In this document: positions 1 to 10,216 of the stretch, one piece after another
Position numbering within the stretch: position 1 is the first letter of the stretch
Layout of the letters: each line of letters starts with the position of its first letter
Source: Halomonas dongshanensis
GTDB taxonomy: Bacteria > Pseudomonadota > Gammaproteobacteria > Pseudomonadales > Halomonadaceae
Reading direction: 5' to 3'
Length of the DNA stretch: 64,000 nucleotides
NCBI RefSeq assembly: GCF_024790395.1
Contig: NZ_JAJISC010000001.1
Span: 496,001-560,000, forward strand
Notes under the pieces: generated by a model
What the model was told of the DNA's origin: nothing
Seen by the model: the letters and a program-made list of their open reading frames with translations, nothing else
Databases searched by the model: none
Translations under genes and position numbers: made by a program

Positions 1-1
1 A

Positions 2-679
2 GCCGCGCTCAACGACGTCACCGGGCGAGGCTGGTGGATTGCCCGTCCGGTGGAGCTACCAAGCTCTCGCCCCATCGAGCTCGAAGGGGGGCGCAGCATT
101 GGCTCGCGGCTAACGCAGTGGCCGAAGGAGCATATCGTCAAGTGCTTGGTCTTCTACCATCCCGACGATGAGATCAGCCTGCGTCAGGCTCAGGAGCGCC
201 AAGTCATGGAGCTCTACGCCGCCTGCGCCGAGGCGGGCAACGAACTGCTGTTAGAGATCATCCCGCCGCGCGATACCAAAAACGATGCCAAGAACGATGC
301 CAAAAACAGTGACGATCTCTTCATCGCCACCATGAAGCGCTTTTATAACCTCGGCGTCTACCCCGACTGGTGGAAGCTGCCGCCGCAAACGCCAGCGGCT
401 TGGCAGCGTATCGGTGAGCTTCTCAACGCACGCGCGCCGCACTGTCGTGGCGTGGTGATGCTGGGGCTGGATGCGCCGGTCGAGGAGCTCAAAAAAGGCA
501 TCATGGATAGCGCAGGCGTCGAGGTGTGCAAAGGGTTCGCGGTGGGCCGCACGATCTTCGGCAAGCCCAGCCGTCTTTGGCTGCGCGGCGACTACGACGA
601 TGAGCAGCTGATTCACGCCGTGCTGGACAACTACCTTGCCCTGGTCGATGCCTGGCAGATGCGCCAGCGCTCTCTGTGA
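2..679 (+). CDS. iolC: C-terminal part of IolC-type kinase with DUF2090 domain (cut by window start)
   Basis: The reading frame is open from base 2, so the gene begins left of the window and only its last 225 residues are seen; the GTG at 50 is internal. The visible part resembles the DUF2090 domain fused to the C-terminus of proteobacterial 5-dehydro-2-deoxygluconokinase (IolC), with stretches such as GRGWWIARPVELP, LVFYHPDDE and KGFAVGRTIF. IolC phosphorylates 2-deoxy-5-keto-gluconate in myo-inositol breakdown; the DUF2090 part is related to the aldolase of the next step, so the fusion may do both (inference). It lies 49 bp before iolD, which fits an iol operon. An in-frame 12-bp tandem repeat at 278-313 encodes a KNDA-type repeat, probably a surface loop. 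The kinase domain itself cannot be checked. Confidence 0.85.
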   Translation, partial: AALNDVTGRGWWIARPVELPSSRPIELEGGRSIGSRLTQWPKEHIVKCLVFYHPDDEISLRQAQERQVMELYAACAEAGNELLLEIIPPRDTKNDAKNDAKNSDDLFIATMKRFYNLGVYPDWWKLPPQTPAAWQRIGELLNARAPHCRGVVMLGLDAPVEELKKGIMDSAGVEVCKGFAVGRTIFGKPSRLWLRGDYDDEQLIHAVLDNYLALVDAWQMRQRSL

Positions 680-728
680 GCACCATCGCCACCCGACTTT
701 GGACATGACGACAAGACGAGAAAACGCG

Positions 729-2579
729 ATGCAAACGATCAAATTGACGATGGCGCAGGCGCTGGTGCGCTACCTGGTGGCACAGAAGGTGATGGTCGAT
801 GGCGAGGTGAAACCGCTGTTTCCTGGCGTCTGGGCCATTTTCGGCCACGGTAACGTCGCCGGGCTCGGTGAAGCGCTCTATCAGGCCCGCGACGTGCTGC
901 CTACCTACCGGGCGCACAACGAGCAGGGCATGGCGCACGCCGCCATCGCCTACGCTAAAACCCTCAATCGCCAGCAGGTGATGGCCTGTACCGCCTCGGC
1001 GGGACCGGGCTCGACCAACATGGTGACGGCCGCAGCGGTGGCGCACGTCAATCGCCTCCCGGTGCTGCTGCTGCCCGGTGATACCTTCGCTACGCGAATG
1101 CCCGATCCGGTACTCCAGCAGGTCGAAAGCTTCCACGACCACACCCTAACGTCCAACGACTGCTTCAAGCCGGTCAGCCGCTTTTTTGATCGCATTACCC
1201 GGCCCGAGCAACTTCTCACCTCGCTGCCCCAGGCAGTGCGCGTGCTCACCGACCCACTCGAGTGTGGCCCGGTGACGCTGGCGCTGCCTCAGGATATCCA
1301 GACCTTTGCCTTCGACTACCCCGCGCACTTCTTCGACGAGAAAATTCATCGCCTGCGCCGCCAGGCGCCGGATCGTGACGAGCTCGAAAGCGCGCTGGCG
1401 CTGATTCGCCAAGCGAAAAAGCCGCTGGTGATCGCCGGCGGCGGCGCTCACTACTCCGGCGCGCTCGAGGAGCTCGATGCGCTGGTCTCGCGCTATCACC
1501 TGCCGGTGGGTGAGACCCAGGCGGGCAAGGGGGCGCTACCCTGGGATCACGCGCAAAACACCGGCAGCATCGGTGTGACCGGCGGCGCGGCGGCCAATGC
1601 GCTTGCCGCCGAGGCGGACCTGATCGTTGCCGTGGGCACCCGCCTTGGCGACTTCGCCTCGGGGTCGAGGGCGATGATCAACCCGGACGCGAAACTTCTG
1701 AGCATCAACGTGGCCTCGTTCGACGCCGTGAAGCATAAAGGCCAGGCGCTGGTGGGCGATGCCAAGCTCACGCTCGCCGAGCTGGCGGATGGGCTCGAGG
1801 GCTGGCAGCCCGATGGCGCCTGGATCGAGCTTGCGGCGTCGCTTCGCGCCGACTGGAACCGCACGGTAGAGAAGGTCACTGCCGATCGCGGAACGCCGCT
1901 TCCCTGTGATGCCGAAGTGGTCGGGGCGGTAAACCGCGCGGCGGGCGAGCGCGATATCGTCGTCTGTGCCGCCGGGGGGCTGCCCGGCGAGCTACAGAAG
2001 CTTTGGCGCACGCGTTTCGATCGCGGTTACCACATGGAGTACGGCTACTCCTGTATGGGGTATGAGCTTGCCGGCGGCGTCGGCGTCAAGATGGCCAAAC
2101 CCGACTCCGAGGTGTTCGTCATGGTCGGCGACGGCTCCTACCTCATGCTCAACTCAGAGATTGCGACCTCCGTCATGCTCGGCCACAAGATCATCGCCGT
2201 GGTGCTGGATAACCGTGGCTACGGCTGTATTCACCGGCTGCAGCAGTTCTGCGGCGGGCCGGGCTTCAACAACATGCTCGAGGATTGCCTGAGCGTGGAG
2301 GCGGGCGCGCCCAAGACCGATTTCGCCGCCCACGCCCGCGCCCTGGGCGCGCAGGCCGAACAGGTCGGCAACATTGCCGAGCTCGAAGCGGCGCTGACGC
2401 GGGCGAAGGCGAGTGCGTCGAGCTATGTCATCGCCATCGACACCGACGCCTTGGCCGATACCCAGGAGGGCGGCACCTGGTGGGACGTCGCCGTGCCGGA
2501 AGTGTCCGAGCGCGCCGAAGTGCGCACGGCACGCGAGCGCTACGAGCGCTACAAAGCGCGCCAGTTCAGCAACCTATGA
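729..2579 (+). CDS. iolD: 3D-(3,5/4)-trihydroxycyclohexane-1,2-dione hydrolase
   Basis: This 616-residue thiamine-diphosphate enzyme opens the ring of the trihydroxy-dione made by IolE, giving 5-deoxy-glucuronate in cytosolic myo-inositol catabolism. It has the three-domain layout of acetolactate-synthase-like enzymes: an N-terminal domain with the cofactor-activating glutamate (E65 in NEQGMAH), a central NAD/FAD-fold domain, and a C-terminal domain with the ThDP/Mg motif GDGS near residue 467 followed by LNSEIAT and DNRGYGCIHRLQ. The frame stays open upstream to 636, but the ATG at 729 begins the recognisable IolD start (MQTIKLTMAQALVRYL) and leaves the iolC stop intact. Length is normal for the family. 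It sits between iolC and iolE in one transcription unit. Confidence 0.95.
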   Translation: MQTIKLTMAQALVRYLVAQKVMVDGEVKPLFPGVWAIFGHGNVAGLGEALYQARDVLPTYRAHNEQGMAHAAIAYAKTLNRQQVMACTASAGPGSTNMVTAAAVAHVNRLPVLLLPGDTFATRMPDPVLQQVESFHDHTLTSNDCFKPVSRFFDRITRPEQLLTSLPQAVRVLTDPLECGPVTLALPQDIQTFAFDYPAHFFDEKIHRLRRQAPDRDELESALALIRQAKKPLVIAGGGAHYSGALEELDALVSRYHLPVGETQAGKGALPWDHAQNTGSIGVTGGAAANALAAEADLIVAVGTRLGDFASGSRAMINPDAKLLSINVASFDAVKHKGQALVGDAKLTLAELADGLEGWQPDGAWIELAASLRADWNRTVEKVTADRGTPLPCDAEVVGAVNRAAGERDIVVCAAGGLPGELQKLWRTRFDRGYHMEYGYSCMGYELAGGVGVKMAKPDSEVFVMVGDGSYLMLNSEIATSVMLGHKIIAVVLDNRGYGCIHRLQQFCGGPGFNNMLEDCLSVEAGAPKTDFAAHARALGAQAEQVGNIAELEAALTRAKASASSYVIAIDTDALADTQEGGTWWDVAVPEVSERAEVRTARERYERYKARQFSNL

Positions 2580-2597
2580 AAGCTCGGCCGTGCCCTG

Positions 2598-2650
2598 ACA
2601 GTTCAAAAACAGCTCAGCAAGACAGTTCAGTAAAACAGTTCAGTAAAACA
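2598..2650 (+). repeat. Imperfect 13-bp tandem repeat in the iolD-iolE spacer
   Basis: Four successive copies of an ACAGTTCAGTAAA-like unit fill the spacer: a short degenerate copy at 2598, a variant at 2609, and two identical copies at 2622-2634 and 2635-2647. A similar period-13 doublet (AAAAGAGCTA at 3628 and 3641) lies in the next spacer, before mmsA. Function unknown; replication slippage is the simplest origin. Confidence 0.75.
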
Positions 2651-2671
2651 ACAACCGCCACGGAGATCGCC

Positions 2672-3571
2672 ATGAGTGTACGACTCGGGATCAATCCTCT
2701 TACCTGGACCAATGACGACATGCCCGAGCTTGGTGGCGATACCCCGCTCGAGCACTGCCTGGCCGAAGCTCGGCAGGCTGGTTTCGCCGGTGTCGAGCTT
2801 GGCTACAAGTTTCCGCGCGATGTCCAAACGCTTGCACCGCTGCTGCAAACCGCGTCTCTGGCACTGGCATCGGGCTGGTACAGCAGCCACCTGCTCGAGC
2901 GCAGTGTCGAAGAGGAGATCGCAGCGCTGACGCCGCACCTAGGGCTACTCAAAGCGCTCGGCGCCAAGACGCTGGTGTTCTGCGATATGGGCCGCCACGT
3001 CTACCGCACGCGGCAAACGCCGCTATCGCATTCGCCGCTACTCAGCGAGACGGAGTGGCGCCACTTTACTCAGCGCCTCGATCAAGTGGCGGCGTACTGC
3101 CAGGCGCAAGGCGTACAGCTCGCCTATCACCATCACCTGGGGACGCTGATCGAGACGCCCGCAGAGATCGAGCGTCTGCTAAGCGAGACGTCTTCCGCCG
3201 TTGGGCTACTGCTCGATACTGGTCACTTGAGCGCTGCCGGTGGCGACCCTGTCGCGCTATACCAAGCTCATGCCGCACGCATCCACCACGTGCACTGCAA
3301 GGACGTTCGTCACGCCGTGCTGGCCGATGCGCGCAATCGCGATCTTAGCTTTCTCGATGCCGTCCTCAATGGCCTATTCACCGTGCCCGGCGATGGCAAC
3401 CTGGCGTTCGCGCCGCTGCTCGCTGCGCTCAAAAAACACGGCTACGCGGGCTGGCTGGTGGTCGAAGCCGAGCAGGATCCGGCCATCGCCCACCCGCTGA
3501 CCTACGCCCGCCTGGGCCACGACAATCTGCGCCGCCTCTGTATCGAAGCGCAGCTGGATCTCGCGGAATGA
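2672..3571 (+). CDS. iolE: Myo-inosose-2 dehydratase IolE (copy 1)
   Basis: This 299-residue TIM-barrel protein of the xylose-isomerase-like fold dehydrates 2-keto-myo-inositol to the trihydroxycyclohexane-dione that IolD hydrolyses. The N-terminal signature LGINPLTWTNDDMPELGGDTPLE is typical of IolE, as are GVELGYKFPR, DTGHLSAAGGDP, HVHCKDVR and the C-terminal GWLVVEAEQDP, which supply metal and substrate ligands in the family. An open frame continues upstream inside iolD in another phase, but the ATG at 2672, preceded by GGAGATCGCC, starts the conserved sequence. It lies between iolD and mmsA. A second IolE-like gene at 6379 shares most of these motifs. Confidence 0.93.
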   Translation: MSVRLGINPLTWTNDDMPELGGDTPLEHCLAEARQAGFAGVELGYKFPRDVQTLAPLLQTASLALASGWYSSHLLERSVEEEIAALTPHLGLLKALGAKTLVFCDMGRHVYRTRQTPLSHSPLLSETEWRHFTQRLDQVAAYCQAQGVQLAYHHHLGTLIETPAEIERLLSETSSAVGLLLDTGHLSAAGGDPVALYQAHAARIHHVHCKDVRHAVLADARNRDLSFLDAVLNGLFTVPGDGNLAFAPLLAALKKHGYAGWLVVEAEQDPAIAHPLTYARLGHDNLRRLCIEAQLDLAE

Positions 3572-3672
3572 GCCGCGCCTGAACGACATCGCTTGCTGAC
3601 CATAACGCTTACTGATCAGACCATTTAAAAAGAGCTATTCAAAAGAGCTACTGCCACGACAAGGAGCACCCC

Positions 3673-5175
<1,503 letters not shown>

Positions 5176-5205
5176 TCCTGCGCGATTGACGATAGCGGCG
5201 ACAAC

Positions 5206-5248
5206 GGCCCAGGCCTCGGTGGCAAACACCGGGGCCTGGGCCTTTTTT
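5206..5248 (+). terminator. Rho-independent terminator after mmsA
   Basis: GGCCCAGGCC at 5206-5215 pairs perfectly with GGCCTGGGCC at 5233-5242. An inner GGTG/CACC pair closes the loop, and six T residues follow directly at 5243-5248. It ends the rightward iol transcript just before the stop codon of the converging lacI-type gene. Confidence 0.93.
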
Positions 5249-5251
5249 GCG

Positions 5252-6304
5252 TCACACGCTTTCGGGGGTATAGATGTCGATAGGAAGGAGAAATTGCCGC
5301 GTGCCTTCGAACTTGGTGGGCTCGGCCAGCCAGTCGAGCATGGCGGCAAGGGTCTGGTCGGCTAGCGCCTGGCGCGGCAGCGAGAGGAGTAAGTCGAGCG
5401 TGCCCTCCACCAAGGCGCCGCGTGTGGTCGCGGTCAGATCGTGGCCAACGACGAAGAGATCCTGGCGCCCTTGCTCGCGCAGTGTGGCAACGACACCTTC
5501 GATACCGCCACCCGCCACGTAGAGCCCTTTGAGCGTTGGCTGCTCTGCGAGTAGCGCCTCGGTCGCTTGGGCGGCCACGGCGGGGTCTTCCTGGCTGAAC
5601 ATCGGCTCTAGCACGCGAAAATCGGGCGCTTTCTCCCTGAAATAGCCGCGAAAGCCGATCTCGTAGAGCTCCTGGCACACGTAACGGTGGCTGCCGGTAA
5701 TGATGCCCACCGGGCCGGGCGTGAGCATTCGGCTCATTGCCCAGGCCGAGGTGCGCCCCACCTTCCGCGCATCTTGGCCCACGAACGCCGCACTATGCCC
5801 GCCTGCGGGTAGTTCCGAAAGCAGGGCAAATACGGGTACGCCCCGCTGACGCAGCCGGGAAATGGCCTGAGTGACTTCGGGATGGTCGGTGGCAACCACG
5901 CCAATCGCTTCCACCCGCTGGCCCAGGCGCATCAGTGCCGCCGAGACCTGCGTCGGATCGAGCGTGTCGCAGTACTCGATAATCGGTGATCCCGAAAGCC
6001 TCTCTTGATAGCTTTTTGATGTTTCTATCAAGGATTCGGCGATGATGCGATAAACCGGCGAACGCCGCTTCTGCAACAAAAAACCCAGCCGCCTTTTGGA
6101 TGCTGCCGCAACCTCGGAGGAAGCACTTTGCGTTTCTGAATTATCTATATAACCAAGCGACTTAGCTGCATTAATGACTTTTTCAGCGGTTTGCGGGCGT
6201 ACGTTGGCCCGGCCGCTGAAAACGCGATCGACAGTCGCAACACCCACCTTCGCCGCCTTGGCGATATCGACCATGGTAGGGGTCGACGATGGCTTTCGAG
6301 TCAT
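5252..6304 (-). CDS. LacI-family repressor, probably of inositol genes
   Basis: This 350-residue regulator has an N-terminal LacI helix-turn-helix (TMVDIAKAAKVGVATVDRVFSGRANV, residues 10-35) and a periplasmic-binding-protein-like sensor domain from about residue 70. The recognition helix reads VATVDRVF rather than the classical TVSRVL, a variant found in LacI members with sugar-binding type 4 sensor domains. It is transcribed away from the iolE2 operon, whose start lies 75 bp away, and converges on mmsA. This position suggests control of itself and of the second operon, perhaps the whole inositol locus, with an inositol or inosose as ligand; this is inferred from position only. The promoter carries three CTATCA repeats, and a CTTGATAG/CTATCAAG inverted repeat (6004-6032) lies within the gene. 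Confidence 0.88.
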   Translation of the reverse strand: MTRKPSSTPTMVDIAKAAKVGVATVDRVFSGRANVRPQTAEKVINAAKSLGYIDNSETQSASSEVAAASKRRLGFLLQKRRSPVYRIIAESLIETSKSYQERLSGSPIIEYCDTLDPTQVSAALMRLGQRVEAIGVVATDHPEVTQAISRLRQRGVPVFALLSELPAGGHSAAFVGQDARKVGRTSAWAMSRMLTPGPVGIITGSHRYVCQELYEIGFRGYFREKAPDFRVLEPMFSQEDPAVAAQATEALLAEQPTLKGLYVAGGGIEGVVATLREQGRQDLFVVGHDLTATTRGALVEGTLDLLLSLPRQALADQTLAAMLDWLAEPTKFEGTRQFLLPIDIYTPESV

Positions 6305-6327
6305 GGATTATCGCCCTTAATGATGTT

Positions 6328-6355
6328 CTATCATTTTATCTATCATTAGCTATCA
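6328..6355. promoter_or_regulatory. CTATCA repeat cluster between lacI-type gene and iolE2
   Basis: CTATCA occurs at 6328, 6340 and 6350, about one helical turn apart, in an AT-rich 74-bp divergent promoter region. The same half-site forms the inverted repeat CTTGATAG...CTATCAAG at 6004-6032 inside the regulator gene. The arrangement fits an operator with an auxiliary site; which protein binds is inferred from position. Confidence 0.45.
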
Positions 6356-6378
6356 AATACAACTGCGACGAGGTCGAC

Positions 6379-7299
6379 ATGGCCAATAACATAGCAGACC
6401 TGCTGGCACCGCATCAGCTGCGCTTGGGTATCAATCCGTTGAGCTGGACCAACGATGTGATCGAGGAGTTCGGCGACGATACGCCCGTGGAGACCTTTCT
6501 GCGCGAAGCCGCCGAGTGCGGCTATCAAGGTGTCGAGATGGGGCGCAAGTTCCCACGTCAGGCGGCGGCACTCAAGCCGCTTTTGGCCGAGTACGACCTG
6601 GCGCTGGTCAGTGGCTGGTATTCGGGCTTTCTGGCCGAGCGTGACGTCGAAACCGAGCTCGACGAAGTCGCCGCTCATGCCGACCTGCTCGCTACCTGCG
6701 GCGCCAAGGTCATGGTCTACGGCGAGTGCGGCCTGATGCCGGGTACCGCACCGCTGGATGCACCGCTCTCTAAAACGCCTGTCGTCGCTGCCGCCGACTG
6801 GCGCGCCTACGGTGAGCGTCTGACGCGCTTTAGCGAGACGCTCAAGGCGCGCCATGGCATTGCGCTTGCCTATCACGCCCATCTGATGATGGTGGTCGAG
6901 AGCGGCGATGAGATCGATGCGCTGATGGCCAACACCGGCGACGCGGTGGGCCTACTGTTCGATGCAGGCCACGTCGTGGCCGGTGGCGGCGACCTGAAAA
7001 CGCTGCTCGCGCGCCATGGGTCGCGCATCAACCATCTGCACTTCAAGGACATTCGCCGCGACGTGATGGCCGAGGTGCGTCGAGGGGATTTGAGCTTCAA
7101 CCAGGGGGTGCGCAACGGCATGTTCACCGTGCCGGGCGATGGCTATCTGGATTTCACTCCGTTGGTCGATTTTGCCACCCAGACCGACTACCAGGGGTGG
7201 CTCGTGGTCGAGGCCGAGCAGGACCCGCGCAAGGCGCCGCCCAAAGAGATGGCGAGTATCGCCTACCGCCACGTGCACTCACTTTTTGCCCATCGCTAA
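6379..7299 (+). CDS. iolE: IolE-like inosose dehydratase (copy 2)
   Basis: The second IolE homologue in the window has 306 residues. It keeps LGINPLSWTNDVIEEFGDDTPVE, GVEMGRKFPRQ, DAGHVVAGGGD, HLHFKDIRRDV and GWLVVEAEQDP, so the barrel and the metal-site regions look intact. The frame is open back to 6289, which would overlap the divergent regulator; the ATG at 6379, with a nearby GAGG, gives an N-terminus like that of copy 1. It heads an operon with two Gfo/Idh oxidoreductases and a sodium symporter. Because copy 1 already sits in the core iol operon, this copy may act on a different inosose derived from another inositol isomer such as scyllo- or D-chiro-inositol; that is inference. Confidence 0.88.
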   Translation: MANNIADLLAPHQLRLGINPLSWTNDVIEEFGDDTPVETFLREAAECGYQGVEMGRKFPRQAAALKPLLAEYDLALVSGWYSGFLAERDVETELDEVAAHADLLATCGAKVMVYGECGLMPGTAPLDAPLSKTPVVAAADWRAYGERLTRFSETLKARHGIALAYHAHLMMVVESGDEIDALMANTGDAVGLLFDAGHVVAGGGDLKTLLARHGSRINHLHFKDIRRDVMAEVRRGDLSFNQGVRNGMFTVPGDGYLDFTPLVDFATQTDYQGWLVVEAEQDPRKAPPKEMASIAYRHVHSLFAHR

Positions 7300-7332
7300 G
7301 CGCCCACGCTGCGCTCCCAAGGAGGTCATCAC

Positions 7333-8496
7333 ATGTCCAAGACACTCAACATCGGTTTGATCGGCAGCGGTTTCATGGGCCAGGCCCACGCCGATGCCTA
7401 CCATCGCGCCCGCATGCTCTATCGCGACTTGCCGCTCGAACCCAAGCTCTACGCCATCGCCGACCAGGGCGATGAAACCGCCGAAGCCGCGCGCAGCCGC
7501 CTGGGTTTCGAGAAGGGCTACGGTGACTGGCGTGCGCTGATCGACGATCCCAACGTCGACGTAGTCGACATCACCTCACCCAATGCACTGCACCATGAAA
7601 TGGCGCTGGCGGCCATTGCGGCGGGTAAGCACGTCTACTGCGAAAAGCCTTTGTCGATGAACGACGACCAGGCGCGTGAGATGCACGAGGCCGCCGAGCG
7701 CGCCGGGGTCAAGACCATGGTGGCGTTCAACAACATCAAAACGCCAGCAGCGCTTCTCGCCAAGCAACTGATCGATGCCGGTGAGATAGGTCGGCCGATT
7801 CGCTTTCGCGGCACCTTCGATCAGGGCTTTTTCAACGACCCTAACCTGCCCTGGTCCTGGCGCTGCTCGCGCGAAGGCGCGGGCACCGGGGCGCTGGGGG
7901 ATCTCGGTGCGCATATCATCAGCGTGGCGCAGTTCTTGATGGGCGACTTTGCCGAAGTCAACTGCCAGGCGCAGACTCAGATCACCGAGCGGCCGGTCCC
8001 CGCAAGTGACGCGGGCTACGCCAGCCAAGTCGATGTCAACGCCGAGATGCGCCGGGTGGAAAACGACGACCAGACCCAGGCACTGGTCAAGTTCACCTCC
8101 GGCGCGGCTGGGGTGATCGAGAGCTCGCGACTCGCCGCAGGGCGGGTGTTTGGCGTCTATTGGGAGATCTCCGGCACCGAAGGCACGCTGTATATGGATG
8201 GCGAGCGCTTCAATGAGCTGCAGGTCTATCGCTTCAATGACGACAAGCGCGATCGCGGCTTCAAGACGCTGTTGGCGGGCTCCCAGGTGCCACAGTACAG
8301 CGCCTTCTTTGGTTTCGACTTCGCCGGGGGCGGGCTTGGCTTCTTCGATGCCAAAGTGATCGAGATTTATGACCTTATCCAGGGCATCGCCAAGCAGGAC
8401 GATTGCTTCCCCAATTTCGCTTTTGGGCGTGCCAACCAGCGCATCATCACCGCCATGGACGAGTCTGCCCATAGCGGCCAGTGGGTGCGTATTTAG
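7333..8496 (+). CDS. Gfo/Idh/MocA oxidoreductase, candidate inositol dehydrogenase (1)
   Basis: This 387-residue NAD(P)-dependent dehydrogenase has an N-terminal Rossmann fold (IGLIGSGFMGQAHADAY), the family CEKPL motif near residue 103 with its catalytic lysine, and the DLGAHI segment near residue 193 that carries the catalytic aspartate and histidine. The C-terminal alpha/beta domain is complete. A perfect AAGGAGGT ribosome site precedes the ATG at 7333. Members oxidise inositols, inositol ethers or other cyclic polyols and sugars. Position between iolE2 and a sodium symporter suggests oxidation of an inositol isomer at one hydroxyl. No iolG with a clearer identity is in the window, so this gene or the one at 10217 may fill that role; specificity cannot be read from sequence alone. 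Confidence 0.85.
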   Translation: MSKTLNIGLIGSGFMGQAHADAYHRARMLYRDLPLEPKLYAIADQGDETAEAARSRLGFEKGYGDWRALIDDPNVDVVDITSPNALHHEMALAAIAAGKHVYCEKPLSMNDDQAREMHEAAERAGVKTMVAFNNIKTPAALLAKQLIDAGEIGRPIRFRGTFDQGFFNDPNLPWSWRCSREGAGTGALGDLGAHIISVAQFLMGDFAEVNCQAQTQITERPVPASDAGYASQVDVNAEMRRVENDDQTQALVKFTSGAAGVIESSRLAAGRVFGVYWEISGTEGTLYMDGERFNELQVYRFNDDKRDRGFKTLLAGSQVPQYSAFFGFDFAGGGLGFFDAKVIEIYDLIQGIAKQDDCFPNFAFGRANQRIITAMDESAHSGQWVRI

Positions 8497-8537
8497 GCCT
8501 TTGCCAAGGCGCTCAATTGGCTTCGTGTTACACCCTA

Positions 8538-8557
8538 GCGCCCTCGCTAGAGGGCGC
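8538..8557 (+). promoter_or_regulatory. Stem-loop before the sodium symporter gene
   Basis: GCGCCCTC (8538-8545) pairs perfectly with GAGGGCGC (8550-8557) over a 4-nt loop. No T-tract follows, so it is more likely an mRNA-stabilising or attenuating element between the dehydrogenase and the symporter than a full terminator. Confidence 0.6.
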
Positions 8558-8575
8558 GTTGCAAGGCTTTAAATA

Positions 8576-10186
8576 ATGACAACACTGCACGCCATTACGC
8601 TTTTGTCGTTTCTCTTCTTTACCGCGCTGGTGGCCGTAGTGACCTGGTGGATCACTCGCGGCGACGATCTCAAGAGCACCACCGGCATGTTCCTGGCCGG
8701 GCGCAGCCTGACGTTTCCACTGATAGCTGGGTCGCTGTTGATGACCAATCTCTCCACCGAGCAGATGGTGGGGCTCAACGGCTCGGCCTTCACCGATGGC
8801 TTTAGTGTCATGGCCTGGGAAGTGGTGGCGGTCATCGCTCTGGTGTTGATGGCGCTCTTCTTCCTGCCGCGTTTTCTCAAAAGCGGCATTGCCACCATTC
8901 CACAGATGCTGGCGCTGCGCTTCGATAGCGGCACGCAAAAGATCTGTAACCTGATTTTTCTCATCGCCTACGCGGTACTACTGCTGCCGATCATTCTCTA
9001 CTCGGGCGCCATGGGGCTGCAGGGCATGCTCGACTTACCCGCCCTGACCGGTATTCAGTCGCCGACGCTGCTGCTCTGGCTGACGGTGTGGGGCGTGGGG
9101 CTGATTGGGGCGGTTTATGCGCTGTTCGGTGGGCTGCGCACGGTGGCGGTGTCCGATACGCTCAACGGTATCGGCCTGCTGGCAGGCGGTTTCATCATCG
9201 TCTATTGCGGGCTGCAGGCGGTTAGCGACGGTCAGGGCGTGGTGGCTGGCTGGCAGACGCTGGTGCAGAGCGACCCCGAGCGCTTCGACTCCATGGGGCG
9301 CGCAGATCAGCAGGTGCCTTTTGCGACGCTGTTCACCGGGGTCTTTCTGCTCAACGTCTTCTACTGGACCACTAATCAGCAGATCATCCAGCGCACTCTG
9401 GCCGCACGCACGCTGGCCGAAGGCCAAAAGGGGATATTGCTCACCGGTTTCATCAAGATTCTTGGGCCGCTCTACTTGGTGCTTCCCGGCATGATCGCCT
9501 ACTACCTCTACGCCGACGAAGGCGTGGGGGCTGATCAGGCCTATGGCCACCTGGTGTTCAACGTGCTGCCGCCGTGGCTTAGCGGCTTCTTCGCTGCGGT
9601 GATGGTGGGTGCAATTCTCTCCTCCTTCAACTCGGCGCTCAACAGTACGACGACGCTGTTTAGCCTGGGGCTCTACCGTGATGGTTGGAAGCGTGACGCC
9701 GATGACGCTCAGGTAGTGCGGGCGAGCAAGCGGTTTGGCTGGATCATGGCACTCATCGCCATGACCATTGCGCCGCTGCTAGCGGGCCAAGATAGTCTCT
9801 ACGACTACCTGCAAAAGATGAACGCAATCTACTTCATTCCCATTTTTGCCGTCGTGGTGGTGGGCTTGCTGACGCGCCGGGTGCCGCCGATTGCGGCCAA
9901 GAGCGCTTTGGTGGGCGGTTGCTTGCTCATTTTTGCGGGCTACTTCATTGCGCCGTTCAACCGCTTGCCCACTCTGATGCACGAGTACCATTTCGTTGGC
10001 GCCGTCTTCGTGCTGCTGGTGGCCGTCATGCTCTTGATCGGAAAACTCTACCCCCAGCCACAGCGTTGGGAGCAGCAAGCGACTGGCGAGGTCGATCTCA
10101 CGCCTTGGCGCGCGGCCTGGCCGGTGGGGCTGCTGCTGGTCGGTATCGTCATCGCCATTTATACCGCTTTCGCCGGTGGCCTATAA
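8576..10186 (+). CDS. Sodium:solute symporter (SSS family), probable inositol/polyol uptake
   Basis: The 536-residue protein is strongly hydrophobic with about 13-14 membrane segments, in the layout of the SSS family (SglT/PutP-like, LeuT fold). It has GMFLAGRSLTFPLIAGSLLMTNLSTEQMVGLNGSAF near the start and TNQQIIQRTLAARTLAEGQKG near the middle, regions conserved in sugar and inositol members. It would bring a polyol across the inner membrane with sodium, which suits a halophile. The ATG at 8576 has only a weak CAAGG upstream and follows a stem-loop. Flanking by two Gfo/Idh dehydrogenases and iolE2 makes an inositol-type substrate likely, though this is not proven by motifs. Confidence 0.87.
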   Translation: MTTLHAITLLSFLFFTALVAVVTWWITRGDDLKSTTGMFLAGRSLTFPLIAGSLLMTNLSTEQMVGLNGSAFTDGFSVMAWEVVAVIALVLMALFFLPRFLKSGIATIPQMLALRFDSGTQKICNLIFLIAYAVLLLPIILYSGAMGLQGMLDLPALTGIQSPTLLLWLTVWGVGLIGAVYALFGGLRTVAVSDTLNGIGLLAGGFIIVYCGLQAVSDGQGVVAGWQTLVQSDPERFDSMGRADQQVPFATLFTGVFLLNVFYWTTNQQIIQRTLAARTLAEGQKGILLTGFIKILGPLYLVLPGMIAYYLYADEGVGADQAYGHLVFNVLPPWLSGFFAAVMVGAILSSFNSALNSTTTLFSLGLYRDGWKRDADDAQVVRASKRFGWIMALIAMTIAPLLAGQDSLYDYLQKMNAIYFIPIFAVVVVGLLTRRVPPIAAKSALVGGCLLIFAGYFIAPFNRLPTLMHEYHFVGAVFVLLVAVMLLIGKLYPQPQRWEQQATGEVDLTPWRAAWPVGLLLVGIVIAIYTAFAGGL

Positions 10187-10216
10187 CGTATCCACGCAGA
10201 ATCGAAGGAGAAGAGT

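Noticed and set aside
636..728. Upstream extension of iolD to 636
   Set aside because: The extension overlaps the iolC end and has no IolD likeness; ATG 729 starts the conserved sequence.
6289..6378. Longer start for the second iolE at 6289
   Set aside because: It would overlap the divergent LacI gene and cover the promoter repeats; the conserved part begins after ATG 6379.
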